From Beroe forskalii (taxonomy: Eukaryota; Ctenophora; Nuda; Beroida; Beroidae): a stretch of 64,000 nucleotides of DNA. A program made the translations under genes and the position numbers. The notes beneath the pieces are model-generated. The model did no database searches, was not told the DNA's origin, and saw only the letters and a program-made list of their open reading frames with translations. Below are positions 1 through 12,539 of this stretch, piece by piece (position 1 is the stretch's first letter; every line of letters begins with the position of its first letter). The stretch covers positions 186,001-250,000 of the forward strand of contig WFMF01000098.1 in NCBI GenBank assembly GCA_011033025.1, written 5' to 3'.

Positions 1-594
1 TTTGGTTAGTTACTGCGCAAAAAGCTTCCTAGTATACGGGGGTGTTTAAGTTTAGAGAAAGATACTAGTGAAACACTTGGGATTTAAATATATCATTGGA
101 TCGATCATAGAATGCCCATGTTGTCCATCAGGATAATTCATTCCAAACTGGTCAATTCCTCTTGTCTTTTGAGTTGTGTTTATGAGTCCTCCTATTTTAC
201 TCTTCAGTAATTCTGCTAAAGTTCTCTGTTTACCTCGGTATAATTAAGTCATCTTGCTACGGTACGGAGGTCGGAAAACCTCCCCTCTTCCCCTCGCCGG
301 CAGCAGTCTGTCCTTCAAATGTTAATCAGGGGAAGAGAAGGGCTGAAGGTTGACTCAATAAAAGATCTCTTCTCTACCTCTTTTCACTTTTTCTACCTAA
401 ACAAACATAAAGAAACATAAACATTGCGTGAGTTCGGCCACGTAGTAAAACCAACAAGTGACGTGGCGAAGCCCGCCACTTCACAGCTTGGGCCTTGGAA
501 TGTACACTAGTAGGAAGTTAGGATGTAGCATCTTTGCAAGACAATAATTAATAATTAGATGAATATAAGCAGTGGTTGGGGTAGGAGGAAACTC
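1..594. other. AT-rich non-coding flank with a short dispersed repeat
   Basis: No coding sequence is visible. A segment of about 50 bases at 38-90 (GGGTGTTTAAGTTTAGAGAA) recurs in diverged form at 784-838 (GTGTTTTAGTTTAGAGAATG), so it belongs to a dispersed repeat. Confidence 0.5.
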
Positions 595-775
595 TGTACT
601 CTGTAGTCTGAACTTCTGCGTGTATATTTGCTTATTTACAGTTCATAAATCTTCCTAGTTCACAGGTCTACCTGGACTCTAATGACTAATAGTAATGTGT
701 TCCTTCCTCTTTATTATGGACCCATGCTGTGCTTAGGGACCAGGAGACTACCAGATAAATTCAAATGGTTATGAA
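595..775. repeat. Dispersed repeat, copy 1
   Basis: This stretch (AACTCTGTACTCTGTAGTCT through ...CAAATGGTTATG) is repeated at 1021-1115 plus 2155-2240. Shared blocks include TTCCTAGTTCACAGGTCT, ACTCTAATGACTAATG and CTCTTTATTATGGACCC. Copy 2 is split by an inserted element, so copy 1 serves as an approximate uninterrupted reference for the insertion site. Its family is not recognised. Confidence 0.6.
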
Positions 776-1020
776 GTGGTACAGTGTATGGGGGTGTTTT
801 AGTTTAGAGAATGGTACTAATGAAACACTCGTGATTTTGTAAACTAGAAAGAGAGAGATAACATCCGGCTACGCGCAGGTAACCTCCAAGATAATCTTAT
901 CATAAACTAAATAAACATTCTGCGCCTACACAAGTGGGAGGAATGCTCACCCCGCAGGAAAGAGGGCTGAGGGGAGCGATGAGAACGAGGGAGGATAAAA
1001 TAAGTGATGATCTAATATCT

Positions 1021-2260
1021 AGGATATGGTATAGGAGGAAACACTTTTGTCTGAACTTCTGTGTGTATTTGGTTATTTTCTGTACAAAAAGCTTCCTAGT
1101 TCACAGGTCTTCCTGGGTGTCTTTCATGAACGCAAATACTTGCACTTAACAAAAACTTAAGTAGAAATTTAAGTACGACTCTCCAATTGTCTTTCATGAA
1201 ACTGAAGTTAAGTGCAACTTTTTACTTAACTTTTTGTGTTTAAGTGCGACATGAAATATTTAAGTGCAACTTTTCCTCTTGCACTTAACCTGCACTCAAC
1301 TCTGCGTGACACTCCATATATGGTGCGTTATGCTTGCGTGATGTAATGGACACCGCACTTAACTCCAGAAAAATACTTAAGCCGTACTTAACTTGTGGAG
1401 ATTTAAGTAAAAAGTTAAGAGCGGTCTATACCGCTCTTAATAAACCGTACTTAACTTGCACTTAGGGAATTTGTGGATAAGAGCCACCATATACCTGCCA
1501 ATTGTGACGAGTATTAAAATGCCATTTTAATATGACAATATCATTATTATCAATGAAGATGGAAGGTCACATGACACATTCAATATCCATTCAGTAATTG
1601 ACGTCTATTTCATCCGCATGGTATTATATGGTAAATGCTTCAAGACATGAATGAGTCAATGACGCTATTTTTGGCCAGCTGTCCCAGTTTCAGGCCTCAG
1701 GGCTTCTTTGTCACGCGTATTTTTCTGATTATGCGTGTGATGGAAACTTCATTTGCTTTCCTCTTTATCTCCTTCACATCATCATCCACACTGCATTGAA
1801 GGTTCTGATCCCTACAGTATGTTTGGGTAAGGAACGGCTACGACAGGTAAACAATATTATCTCGCTGAAAAGGTTAGAATTACGCATCATGTTTCCCGTT
1901 GAGATGTACATCCTATTTGCAACACTCCGCTTCTCTGATTAGCTAGTGTTTCGGTCACATGACATGCGTTACCTTGATCACGTGTAAGTTAAGTGCGGGT
2001 GGTTGAGGGCGTTCATGAAAGACAACTCTGTGCTTAAGTACAAGTCACCCCGGTAGGTTCTTGTTTCATGAAAGACAAAATTTCTCGCACTTAAGCTAAG
2101 TGCGCACTTAACTTTTGAACACAAAAGTTAAGTAAAAGTTTCATGAAAGACACCCTGAACTCTAATGACTAATGTGTTCCTCTCTCTTTATTATGGACCC
2201 GTGATGTGTCTGGGAGACCACCAGAGAATTTCGAATGGTCACGTGACCAATCAATATTAA
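1021..2260. repeat. Dispersed repeat, copy 2, split by an insertion
   Basis: The left part (1021-1115) and right part (2155-2260) together match the repeat at 595-775. Between them lies an inverted-repeat element of about 1 kb. The join resembles copy 1 (ACCTGGACTCTAATG against TTCCTG + AACTCTAATG), which supports insertion rather than rearrangement. Confidence 0.6.
1116..2154. mobile_element. Non-autonomous DNA element with TIR GGTGTCTTTCATGAA
   Basis: The left end reads GGTGTCTTTCATGAA and the right end is its reverse complement (TTCATGAAAGACACC). It is flanked by CTG on both sides (1113-1115 and 2155-2157). A 4-bp CCTG duplication is possible if the right end is set one base inwards. The terminal motif TGTCTTTCATGAA or its complement also occurs internally at about 1188, 2013 and 2067. 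The interior is full of TTAAGTGC/GCACTTAA words in both orientations. There is no open frame of transposase size. The 3-bp duplication would suit PIF/Harbinger or CACTA types, but the superfamily is not settled. Confidence 0.65.
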
Positions 2261-2405
2261 CTGAATCACTGGTGGGCGATACTCTACTCCTTGGAATATT
2301 GGTCACGTGGGTGATACTCTACTGCTTGAAATATTAATCACGTGACCAATCACGGGTGGGCATTGGGCAACATTATACGGTCTTGTGTCGTACTGATCAC
2401 GTGGC
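2237..2405. promoter_or_regulatory. Cluster of four CACGTG (E-box) palindromes
   Basis: CACGTG occurs at about 2240, 2304, 2339 and 2398, the first as TCACGTGA inside GGTCACGTGACC. Part of the cluster is a local duplication of GATACTCTACT...GAATATT...CACGTG, so the density may reflect repeat structure rather than regulation. CACGTG is the core site of bHLH and bZIP factors. No adjacent gene is recognised, so function is conjecture. Confidence 0.2.
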
Positions 2406-3589
2406 CGTTTCGTCAATCAAAGAATCAAGCAGTGATATTAGATCCTGTTAACCGCCCGTATCCTGTTTCTGATTCTGCCCTCGGGGTGGTGTTATCTTTA
2501 CTAATTACCGGTTAGTCATGGATATGACGTGTAATCGGGGATGGGATTGTTTGTATAAGAGATCAGCTACACTTCTGTTATCCTTCATTGATATAAAACG
2601 AATCATTTCATATTGTGGCTAGTTTAGTTTCTATAGAATAACCTACTTTGACATTTATAGATGCAGTTGATTATATGTTTACTTTTTTCCCAGAATGATC
2701 TCTTTTCTGTACAGAACAGACAAGAATCTTACTTTTTCTTCAACCAGGCCCGTTTTGCGATATAAACTTTCTTGTGAGTTTTTGAATATAAAATTGTGGA
2801 TACATAGACCTTTTGATGGGGTTCAGATGTGAACAACAAGGTTGTAACCCTAGAAAAAGCATTTGGATTTCAATAACCAATATTACCGTAGTTGCTTGCT
2901 ATGCTGTTCGAATCAATTCTTCACGAATATTTCCTGTATTGGGTACAGTTTACACAATGCTAATCCGTGCTAATACGCTTGATGCATTTATATTTAAATG
3001 ATAATCTTCTTGATATAAGTTTTACGTGTGGTGATCATATTCGATGGATAGGATGGAAGCTGCGCCTTGACTTATTTCCTCAAGCTATCGTAGGACTTGA
3101 CAGGGAATTTGCTGTTCTGCAAGTTGTACACTCCCAGCTATGTTACGTGTTTCATTGCGGTGTGCCCATGAATCAGTCCACACCTCTTTTTAAATTATTG
3201 TGTTTATAGTGAATAGAAAATAATTTACGATATTTCTATAATTTGTTTATCTCGGAGTGTGACTGCATTTTCTTTGGAAATGCGGTCACCTTCACAATCG
3301 GTTTTTCGTGAAAAATACAAAATCTTTGATTCTCTCCTAGGCTCTAGAAAACCATTTTAGCATTTTGGTTGGAGAACATTAGAACAACCCTGCTTTCCAC
3401 GTTACATTCTCCGCAATACCTGAACGAGTTCATTAAAACCGGAAAGTTCTCAAGGCAGGCTTAATTAATATCGATACTGCGACATTTCACAGATAATTAC
3501 ATATGTGGATTTTACTTTTTTAATCTGATTTACACCCTGATTACTATTTGTTCGAGGGTGTTTTTCATTCAAGAGGTTCTTCTTCTGCT
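2406..3589. other. No recognisable gene
   Basis: AT-rich sequence with only short chance open frames (for example 2813-3001 and 2967-3209). I see no splice-bounded exon, repeat array or terminal inverted repeat here. Confidence 0.5.
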
Positions 3590-4720
3590 TGTCGTATACT
3601 TTGATATAACTTCCCTGCTATCGTCACGTGTTTCATTCCAGTATGTCCAGGTATCAGGATACCTTTTGTTTTTATCTGTGTTAATACTGTCGTAGTGATG
3701 CTTGTGCGAGTGATGATGCTAGTACATCATCACCCGCAGGATGCATATAAAACTCTTCCATTACGTTTGCTGCTGTGGGTACTTCCTCCCCATTGATAAG
3801 AGATAATATAGAAAAGTCCAGTTCAGTAATCAGTATTTTCTTCTCAAATCCCTGGCACTGTACTTCTCTTTCCCCTGATAGCCCCGTCTGCCCCTCCCCC
3901 TCCTCTCGTCTTGCAGTTGAATTGCTCTCTGCGGAATCAAACGATGTAAAAATCAATAAGTTAACACGGGCGGATTGGGCGGGAGATATTTAGCTCTTTT
4001 TCAATTCCACCGCCGTGAAATACTTCAAAAATCCGTGACCAAATATGGACCCCGCGATATTTAGCTTTTGTGAGATTCCACGTAGTGGAATCAGGATACC
4101 TTTTTCCTTAATTTGTGTTAATGATTCAATAGTGATGCTTGTGCTGGTGATGATGCTAGTACATCATCACCAGCAGTATGCATGTATAGAACTCTTCCAT
4201 TACGTTTGCTGCTGTGGGTACTTCCTCCCTATGGGAAGCCTTTCATCCTCTATTGCCATACAATCCTGTGTGGAACTGAAATTATTCAAATTATTTAAAA
4301 AATAAACAATCCGTAAAATTTCGGAATGATACTTGATCTCCTCTGAACAAGTTCATTGTTATTAGTGGTATACTTTGATATAGCCATGCTATCGACAAGT
4401 GCTTCATTCCTGTGTGTCCAGGAATCATGATAGCTTTTGTTTTTATCTGTGTTAATACTTTCATAGTGATGCTTCTGCGAGTGATGATGCTAGTACATCA
4501 ACACAGGATGCATTTAGAATCTTCCAATTGAGATTTTCAACAGTGGGTACTTCCTCCCTATGGGAAGCCTTTCATCCTCTATTGCCATAGAATCCTGTTT
4601 GGAACTGAAATTATCTCAAATATTTAAAAAACAAACAATCCGTAAAATGTCGGAATGATACTTGATCTCCCCTGAACAAGTTCATTAGAATTAATATCAA
4701 TTCTGTGAAGTTTCACAGTC
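3590..4720. repeat. Three diverged tandem modules with an internal hairpin
   Basis: Three copies of one module lie head to tail at about 3590-3790, 4040-4350 and 4370-4700. Shared blocks include AGTGATGCTTGTGC, GATGATGCTAGTACATCA, TGGGTACTTCCTCCC and, in copies 2 and 3, ATGGGAAGCCTTTCATCC and AATCCGTAAAAT. Copies 1 and 2 carry a hairpin: GTGATGATG, CTAGTA, CATCATCAC. In copy 1 the minus strand is open for 91 codons (3956-3681), ending ...SSLAQASLRQY. The frame is broken in copies 2 and 3. It may be a duplicated exon or part of a transposon; I do not recognise it. Confidence 0.55.
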
Positions 4721-5754
4721 TCTTTCTCTGCAAGACAGTGGACTGCTCGCGCTGTACTTTGTTTCCGTTTCGCGTGAACTCATATGGTAACGTATTTTCT
4801 CTTTCTTTCAACTGCAAAGCAATGTATTATTCACTATACGGATTTCTATGTTCTTCCTGTTACATAATTCTATAATAGCTACTTAGTACAGTTGCAACTC
4901 GCAATAAGTATTTTCAATGGAACAGAAAAATCATCATCACTTGGGTTCATTGTCTGGCGTCTGCTTGTCATCCTCGTTATTCATAATAACGACGCGAGAG
5001 TGCTGACACGAGTCTAAACAAACAATAGACGTGGCATGTACGTCCCTGAAATACTGGAAATCAGATCTTGCAGCTAATTAGATTCACGCTAACATTATCC
5101 AGAAACATACCATTGCTCGGATTGCATCGAGTTGGGTGAGATTTAAACAGTGAAGAGGCGAGTTTCGTGGTTCTAAAACTTGAGATTTAGCATAGGTGTG
5201 TTTATAAATGTATTACGGATCCAACTCTCACACTTCCCACGAATGTTATCCTAAAATGTATTAATTAATGCGTGATATTGGTTAATAAATCTTAAATAAT
5301 AATTTAAAGATGGAAAAGATAACTTTAAAACAGGTTAAAAGTATCATAAAAACCGGTTAAAAAAAAACTACAAAGAAGGTTCATTACAAAAATACGGAAC
5401 CACACTCATGTATCATGCACACACGGAGTGCAGTAGAGTGATTGTTGGCTAACGTCTAGTTTCATATTAATATAGTAAACCCTTTCGCTCTTTTTGTAAG
5501 ACAGTAAACGCCTGTATTACGTATTCAAGGTAAGGGTAACGGAAGAGAGCGAGAGTTAAACTTCCTGGTTACACGCAGGTAACCTCTGTAACCTAATTAA
5601 CTCCCGTTAGATAAACAATGAAACTCTTTGGGGAAAAAAGAGGCGAGGATCTAATATAGGGAAAAAAAACATGGAAAAAAAAAACTTAAATTCGTAAAAA
5701 GAGGAGTTCAGGGGAATTCCGAAAATTTACCACATTTAAAAACATGTAGTTTTT
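4721..5754. other. No recognisable gene; end of contig before the gap
   Basis: Non-coding and AT-rich. The words ACACGCAGGTAACCTC (near 5570) and ACGCGCAGGTAACCTC (near 872) point to another dispersed repeat shared with the first kilobase. A-rich homopolymers (about 5645-5700) precede the gap. Confidence 0.45.
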
Positions 5755-5854
5755 NNNNNNNNNNNNNNNNNNNNNNNNNNNNNNNNNNNNNNNNNNNNNN
5801 NNNNNNNNNNNNNNNNNNNNNNNNNNNNNNNNNNNNNNNNNNNNNNNNNNNNNN
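5755..5854. other. Assembly gap (100 N)
   Basis: Exactly 100 consecutive Ns, the usual placeholder for a scaffold join of unknown size. Features should not be read across it. Confidence 0.99.
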
Positions 5855-6554
5855 ACAGCTTTTTTCTATATGAAAACCATTGGTTGAGATTTTTTCGACC
5901 AATTCTATGGAAAGAGGATGGGTTCATTGCTAAAATCATCAACCAAAAATTAATTTTTCGTTAAAAGTGTGACTGTGGCACCTGAATATGTCTCAAATTG
6001 TCCCACTTCACCCCGCTTTACCCTATGCTTCTTATTTAATGGACTATATTAATCAGATAAGTCAGCATTTTTTGTTAATAATGATTAATGATGACATTTC
6101 CCAATGGTCAGCTTGAATTTGAAATTGGGCGGATAACTGGAAGAATTGAAACATTCCACACATGAGAGACAGGCAATGAGTGACTGCAGTAGTGTGGATC
6201 TGTGGAAGTAGAGTGGTACCTCAGCAGATCTCCTAAACAGATCTCCTCAACATATCTCCTTAGTTACTTTACATTTAGACTTGAAAGTGTCAAATCGTAG
6301 TAGAAGTAGTGGTAACTGGTAGATTTTATTATTTTCCTCAACTATTAAATAGATCTAAGTAATCTAAGTTAACAGCCATGTATTTCAGATGATTCTGGAG
6401 TAAAGGTACTGGCTACAGAAGGGGTACGGTATTGTGGCGTCGCGTTACAAGCTCTATGACACGAAGTGGAAAATGGAATGTTTAGTCATTTCTCAAAAAA
6501 CAAGGAGCAGCACAAGCCAATAAGACACAAACTTGCTAGTAGCAAAGATAAAAA
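5855..6554. other. No recognisable gene
   Basis: AT-rich sequence with no open frame of note and no repeat that I can match elsewhere in the window. Confidence 0.45.
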
Positions 6555-6648
6555 CTCGCTAATAGCAAATAATTATTTTAGCGGTACCAACATTGCTGAT
6601 TAAACTTTTATAATGTTGGTACCGCTAAAATTATTTGCTATTAGCGAG
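6555..6648. repeat. Hairpin (about 40-bp stem)
   Basis: The left arm, starting CTCGCTAATAGCAAATAATT and ending GGTACCAACATT, pairs with the right arm AATGTTGGTACC...GCTATTAGCGAG, leaving a loop of about 17 bases. The arms differ only by a small indel in the AT-rich middle. It has the size and form of a miniature foldback element, but no target duplication is evident. Confidence 0.8.
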
Positions 6649-7839
6649 TGTATGTTTTACTTTACTTAAGAGTTTAATCATCTTCTTCTTAATTTCTAAC
6701 TCATCCTCTACGTAATGAATATAATGTAATATTATCATCTTGATTGCAATATAAAGAATAAAGATACAGCCTACCGGCTACCATCAGCGGGATCTAATTT
6801 AAATTTCCACTTTCCCTTCATTGGCGTTTGGCAGTGTAGACTCGCAATAATTTCTGCTGGCTGCAACTTAATTATAAACTTCTCTGAAATCAGAAATGAG
6901 TGTAAAATGTTCACATCAAGTCGGATCTAGCAGACAATATTGAGAGGAATCACTTCTAAAACGGCTGGCTTGGAATTGGTTGTGTCCGTCAATTTGTGGT
7001 TCGTGAGTCGGGAGACGCTGCTATAGTCCATTCTATATCAGCTGATAACAAATAGCAAATGGCGACCCCACTCGGCGGTGAATCATGAAAACATGGAGTA
7101 TGAAATATTTACCTAGTTTACCTCGGTACCAATCATACAAAGCAGAATTTTATCGTAAAATATCAAAGCACGGAACAATGGAATAATGTGTTAGAATAGG
7201 TCAAGGATTAGAGTAGAGAAGAAGAAACTGTCACCAGGATGGAGGAAATGAGTAAAGGACTATGGGAGATTGGAAAACAGATAATTATAATAAACAGTAG
7301 TGAAAAACGAGAAAACTGATCTATGCTTCTTATCTGTGAATCAAGCATTTTCACGGTATATCCTAATTAATCAATTAGCTTATTTTATATTAATTGCTTC
7401 ACAACATTTCCAGATATATTCATCTTACTTACTACACAGAGACAATCTAGCCGCAGATCACGCAACACACGAGTCAATAAAAGTCACAGCCCCAGCGGAT
7501 CATTCAGAGAAAGCCCGATACCAGGAGAGATATCCACCTGAGTCCTAAAAACGTTGGGAACAGATATCTATTCCTGCCTATACCACAAAAGAAAACAAGT
7601 TTTTGAGAATTGACAAACTGCCTGCTCACGTGAATATTTATTACCTATTTATTTTATAAGACTGGTGTGTCTGCTACATCTAGACCTCCACAGATGCTAC
7701 AGTGTTGAGAAACAACTGCCAAAAGGGTAGAGGGCAGATTCAGATAATTCAAAAATTAGAATAATACTTAAATTTAATTTAATGTGGTAGGTTTCAAGAT
7801 TCATGGTGCTTTCCAGTATGCAGTGTGACAAAGCACGCA
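6649..7839. other. No recognisable gene
   Basis: Mostly AT-rich. An 82-codon open frame at 7300-7548 (+) shows no domain or splice context and is treated as chance. Confidence 0.4.
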
Positions 7840-7845
7840 GTGTGA

Positions 7846-8165
7846 CTCCTCATCACATCGATTGAGAAGGCTGGCTTAGCACTGCCCTAAAACAAGTGAG
7901 AACGGAAATGTGACTTCTCGTCACATCCATTAAGAAGGCTGGTTTGGTACTGCCAAAACAAGTGAGAACGGAGGTTTGACTCCTCGTCACATCGATTGAG
8001 AAGGCTGGTTTAGCTCTGCCCTAAAACAAGTGAGAACGGAAATGTGACTCCTCGTCACATCGATTGAGAAGGCTGGTTTAGCGCTGCCCTGAAACAGGTG
8101 AGAACGGAAATGTGACTTCTCGTCACATCCATTGATAAGGCTGGTTTAGCACTGGATGTCCCCAC
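7846..8165. repeat. Tandem array, five copies of about 68 bp
   Basis: The unit contains TCGTCACATCGATTGAGAAG, then GCTGGTTTAGCACTGCCC, AAACAAGTGAGAACGG and AAATGTGACTCC. Starts of the TCACATC word lie at about 7853, 7921, 7987, 8055 and 8123, a spacing of 66-68 bases. A sixth, decayed piece lies at 8355-8445. It does not code. Confidence 0.85.
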
Positions 8166-10087
8166 ACATTATTGTATAGTGAGATGTATACTGTGAAGGT
8201 ACCTGTTCAGAGAGCTAAATAGAGTTTGTCGCAATGTCTACACTTGTCTTGGGGAACTGGGGCAAGGTATTCGTGGCTTAAACTGTGTAAAGAGACAACA
8301 GGCATTGAGGGATATTTGGGGAGAAGCCGAAGATGAAACTGCACTCATCTCAATTGATATGACTCCTCGTCACATCGATTGAAAGTTAGATAAGCTGATT
8401 ATAGTAGTGTTACTTCGATTGAGAAGGCTGGTTTAGCACTGACTACCCTGAAAAATGTTCAGAGAACTTGAAACAAGACTTGTCAACGGAAGACAATGAA
8501 ATTTCAACCCCGAATACTCTCCCTCGCGTAGTGACACAGGGCTCGGGTAAAGAAGATTATAACTGGTAGAACGGACATTCATTCAAAATATAAACCAAAA
8601 TTTAATCTCAAGACAACATGGCTAATCGACAGAAGCATAACTCATAAGAGGGATGAGCTCACGCCCGTGGGGCATGAAACGAGTATTTAAGGCCAGAAGA
8701 AAAGTAAGGCCTTGATGAATCCCTCCACGAACAGTGTACAGCATTCAGGCAGCTTTACATAAAATGGCAGAACAAATAATATTATCGTACGATTTAGAAC
8801 ATGAATTATTCTATTATTAATAACATTAGAAGACTAGAATACATATTGCTAGATTTTGATATATTTTATATATGAACGGACAAATCATGACTCAAATGTC
8901 CGGCAAAAATGTGAAAAGAAAACAAAGCTGACGGGCTTTGTATGGAACAGGATAATGAACCAACAATAACAGGTTGAAATTCCTGCATTTATGTTGGAGA
9001 TCCTGTTGCTTTGAGGAAGGGTAATAACAGGTGTTTCATTGCTGGCATCAAAGGAATCCGCCTTAAATAACAACGCCACAATTGCCAAGTCCAATGACTG
9101 TTCAAGAAAGAAATGTCAAGAAGGTGCGTTTATTGTGGACAGAATGCTCCAACACTTGTACAAATGTCTAGAATGTGCGGTGAGGAACATTACAAAGTTG
9201 AAAGCAATTGTTCGTATTTCGTATTTTGTAAGAAATTTGTCAAAAACGAAGTCAACGAGTCAATTGTACAAACCATGATGTGATTAAAAATGATTGCAGT
9301 CAATAGTCATTGACCATTGTGGTGCGATTATAATTTGTAGAACATGTAGTTGATATAATTGAGGCAAGAGAAAGAATATGGATGGCCGGCACTCTGAGTG
9401 CGCAGTTAAAGTAACTGTAAGGTGGTGTTTTCGCTACACCGGGCACTAATTGGTTAAGACCACAGTCAACGATATCAACTCGGGGTTCAAGGGGGTTGGC
9501 CCCTTCCCACGGAATTCATAGAAAGGACTGGATTCTGTGAAATGTGTGTTCCATCGAGAACGGTGTGTAAAGCTCTCCGTGTAATGTACACTTATAATAA
9601 CATTATACGTATTTTCATAAACAAACAACTTAACAGAAGTTTAGAGTGTATTAATTACAGCAAATTCCTATTTGGAGGTTTTGATCTGTTCTACTTGAAA
9701 CTGCACTGATTGAATTAACGCAAGTTTACACATATATTTACATTGCAAATTGAGATTGCTCGTCAATCGAATTAAACAAATCCAAAGGCCTCCCGTCTCT
9801 CCATCAACAAGAAAGGTAAACAAGATAATCGAATCAACACGAGAAGGAATAATAACAGTAAGAGCTCAGGGAATTGAAATGTTTACACAAGTACGCACAG
9901 AACGAGTGTTACTACCTTAGATTATGGTGCTTACCCAGTAGGGTAAGCTGATTCCACGTAGTGAAACAAGCGCGTGTATGAACTTGTATGAACCCTTATG
10001 ACGTATAACTGAGAGGATCCTGGAGTTCTGGCTCCTTTATTCCATGGAAAAGAGTGGCATCGATATATTATAAGGTAAAAAACGGCA
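8166..10087. other. No recognisable gene
   Basis: Contains the remnant of the 68-bp array (8355-8445), then AT-rich sequence with only short scattered open frames (8885-9094 minus, 9039-9278 plus, 9446-9628 minus) that overlap one another and show no domain. Confidence 0.4.
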
Positions 10088-10310
10088 AAAAATGCCACGA
10101 TCTGTGCAAAAATTATTTACAAAGGTTTTATTGTTGGAATGTGTTCTAATAGGTCCCATGAAGGTCTCCAAAGAGTGTTAAGGTGCTATCTTGAAGGGAA
10201 AAGTCAGGAGGGCCACGCCCTTTTTCGACCGTGGGAAATTTTGAGGGAAAAATGAAAATTCAGTTTTAATATGATATATGACATGTGGGTACCCTGAACC
10301 TATGTTTTTT

Positions 10311-11010
10311 GGGACGGGGAATCGATTCCAAACACTTTCAAAGTCGTATCTACCTTCATTGACCCAAAACCGGCCACGCCCATTTTTGCGCAAGGCATTT
10401 TTGAGGTCTAAAAGCTATTTTTCAGATTAATGCGATATATGGCATGTAGGTACTCTAAACCCATGTTTTTTGGGACGAGAAATCGATTCCGCACATTATC
10501 AAAGTCGTATCTACCTTCTTTGCCCCAAAACCGGCCACGCCCACTTTTTGCGTATGGGATTTTTTGACCGCCACAAAGGTATTTTAGTATTTTTCAGTGA
10601 AGTGCGATGTATGGCATGTAGGTACTCTAAACCTATGTTTTTTGGGACGAGAAATCGATTCCACGCATTATAAAAGTCGTATCTACCTTCCTCGACTCAA
10701 AACCGGCCACGCCCATTTTTGTGCAAGTCATTTTTGAGGTAGAAAAGCTATTTTTCAGATTAATGCGATATATGGCATGTAGGTACTCTAAACCCATGTT
10801 TTTTGGGACGAGAAATCGATTCCACACATTATCAAAGTCGTGTCGACCTTCCTTGACCCAATACCAGCCACGCCCACTTTTTGCGTATGGGATTTTTGCC
10901 CACCGGCACCATAAAGTTATTTTTCAGTTAAATACGATATTTAGGATGTTGGTACCCTAACCCATGTGTTTGAACAAAGAAATAGAATCGATTCCACACA
11001 TTATCAAAGT
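10311..11010. repeat. Tandem repeats of about 160 bp in the left terminus
   Basis: The unit runs from TTTTTTGGGACGAGAAATCG through ATTATCAAAGTCGTATCTAC and AAAACCGGCCACGCCCA to GGCATGTAGGTACTCTAAAC. GGGACG words start at about 10311, 10472, 10644 and 10805, with a decayed fifth copy near 10975. Two alternating spacer types are seen (TTTTTGAGGT...AAAAGC and GGGATTTTTTGACCG or similar), so the higher-order unit may be a pair. Confidence 0.8.
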
Positions 11011-11368
11011 CGTACTGAACTTCCCTTGATCCGTTTGTGGCCACGGCTATGAGTATTTTTGACCACATAAGATAAAATATATTGCTCAGTCACATAAGAT
11101 ATAAGGCATGTTAGTACTCTAAACATGTTATTATCACAATTGATTATTGATTTTCTGAGTATCTGGTCAAACTAGCAGCAGTAGTTTAGGTTAGTCATTC
11201 GAGGTATTACACTTGTTGATGTTCTTCCCACATAAAAAGTACATTGGTCTGCTATGGTCGTCCTCTACTGGTGATAGGAATAAAATTCTGGAAACAAAAC
11301 CAGCCCCGGAAATCAAGGAGGCACGGCAGTCAACTAATGTCTAACCAATGAAAACGGGTGATGTATCC

Positions 11369-11990
11369 CTATTCCTCCCAGCACACTACAAGAGTACAAG
11401 GAATGAAATTTATTGAGGTGCTTTTCTGCTCCTGCCCGACCAGTTCCTTTCCGACTGCTACTGTCATAACTTCATAACTTTCTCCCTTCTGTTTGTTGTG
11501 TGCTCTGCTAGATCGAGGCTCTGCTGTTATTGAGGTGAAGTGTTTATCAATCCTCACACTACTGGCTTTTGAATTTTTCTCTCCTTCTTTCACTGGGGTC
11601 GAAAAAATTCATTAAAAATGTCAGACATTCACTCCTCCTTTCCATCCTGGATAGAAAGGGATAAAATATGGACATCCACTTCATGTTAATATCCAATTCA
11701 ATGCCCAGCTGCCCCTTAAAGATTTCATGGCAGTGTATTTGTCTGAATACTTCCTTGTCAGCTATCCCTGTAGGCATCCAACTTGATCCCCATTCTTCAC
11801 GACATGCCCAACCTTAAAACCTAACCTCTTGTTTTCTGCTCGGCCATTCTGAGCACAGCGGGTTTTCTCTCTTGTCCTGCTTATCATTTCAGCCGTGCCC
11901 ATCTCTTTAACCCGGAGCAGGTTCGTTGTGTCCGAGTGTCCCACTATCACGAAGCCATTGCCAAGCGACCTCAACCCTATTTTCTCGGCG
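11369..11990 (-). pseudogene. Unidentified coding-like remnant inside the 3.1 kb element
   Basis: Three minus-strand open segments follow one another in different frames: 11974-11762 (contains GFVIVGHSDTTNLLRVKEMG), 11777-11559 (contains EVFRQIHCHEIFKGQLGIEL) and 11593-11369 (Lys/Glu-rich). Their order and overlaps suggest a single reading frame broken by small indels, perhaps the remains of the element's own protein. I recognise no family or catalytic motif. Chance open frames are an alternative. Confidence 0.25.
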
Positions 11991-12539
11991 AAATATCACT
12001 TTCAATGCTTCATTGGCAAAATTCCTGTTGTAGTAGAATTTCTGAAATTAATTGGTGATAGCAGCCAGAAGCCTGGTCAGCCGAGAAGAGAGTTCCTCAC
12101 AATTGGTCTTTTCTGGTACCCCATAGTACAAATCTAATTACCATCCATATCAAGATATCACAGTGATCCATGGCTTGGAATCTTCCATGATAAGATGGTA
12201 GAGATTGGATATCTCTACAATTTATCCTGGATTTAGAGTACATACCTAAATGGGTGACTTATCACTTTGGTCGCTGGGAAAGGAAACATGACTTTCGTTT
12301 GCTTACGTTAGTGATCAAACATTTTATCAGGTAAAATCACTTCTTGGAATAGTGCCAAATTCGGGTGGGTCTAAGTGTTTGCTGGGTTCTGCTGCACAAC
12401 CAATACTCCTAGGCAAACTGTTCAACCTTTGGCTTTATCCCTGGAGAAGAACCCTCCACCCTTGCACCATGTCCTGTCTATCCCCACATGTATGCATTAT
12501 GTGCACTTAGGTGCTGGATGCCGGGCAAGACCCCTTTAC

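Noticed and set aside
7840-8165. CRISPR-like regular repeats
   Set aside because: The units abut as an ordinary 68-bp tandem array without distinct spacers, in a eukaryotic setting.
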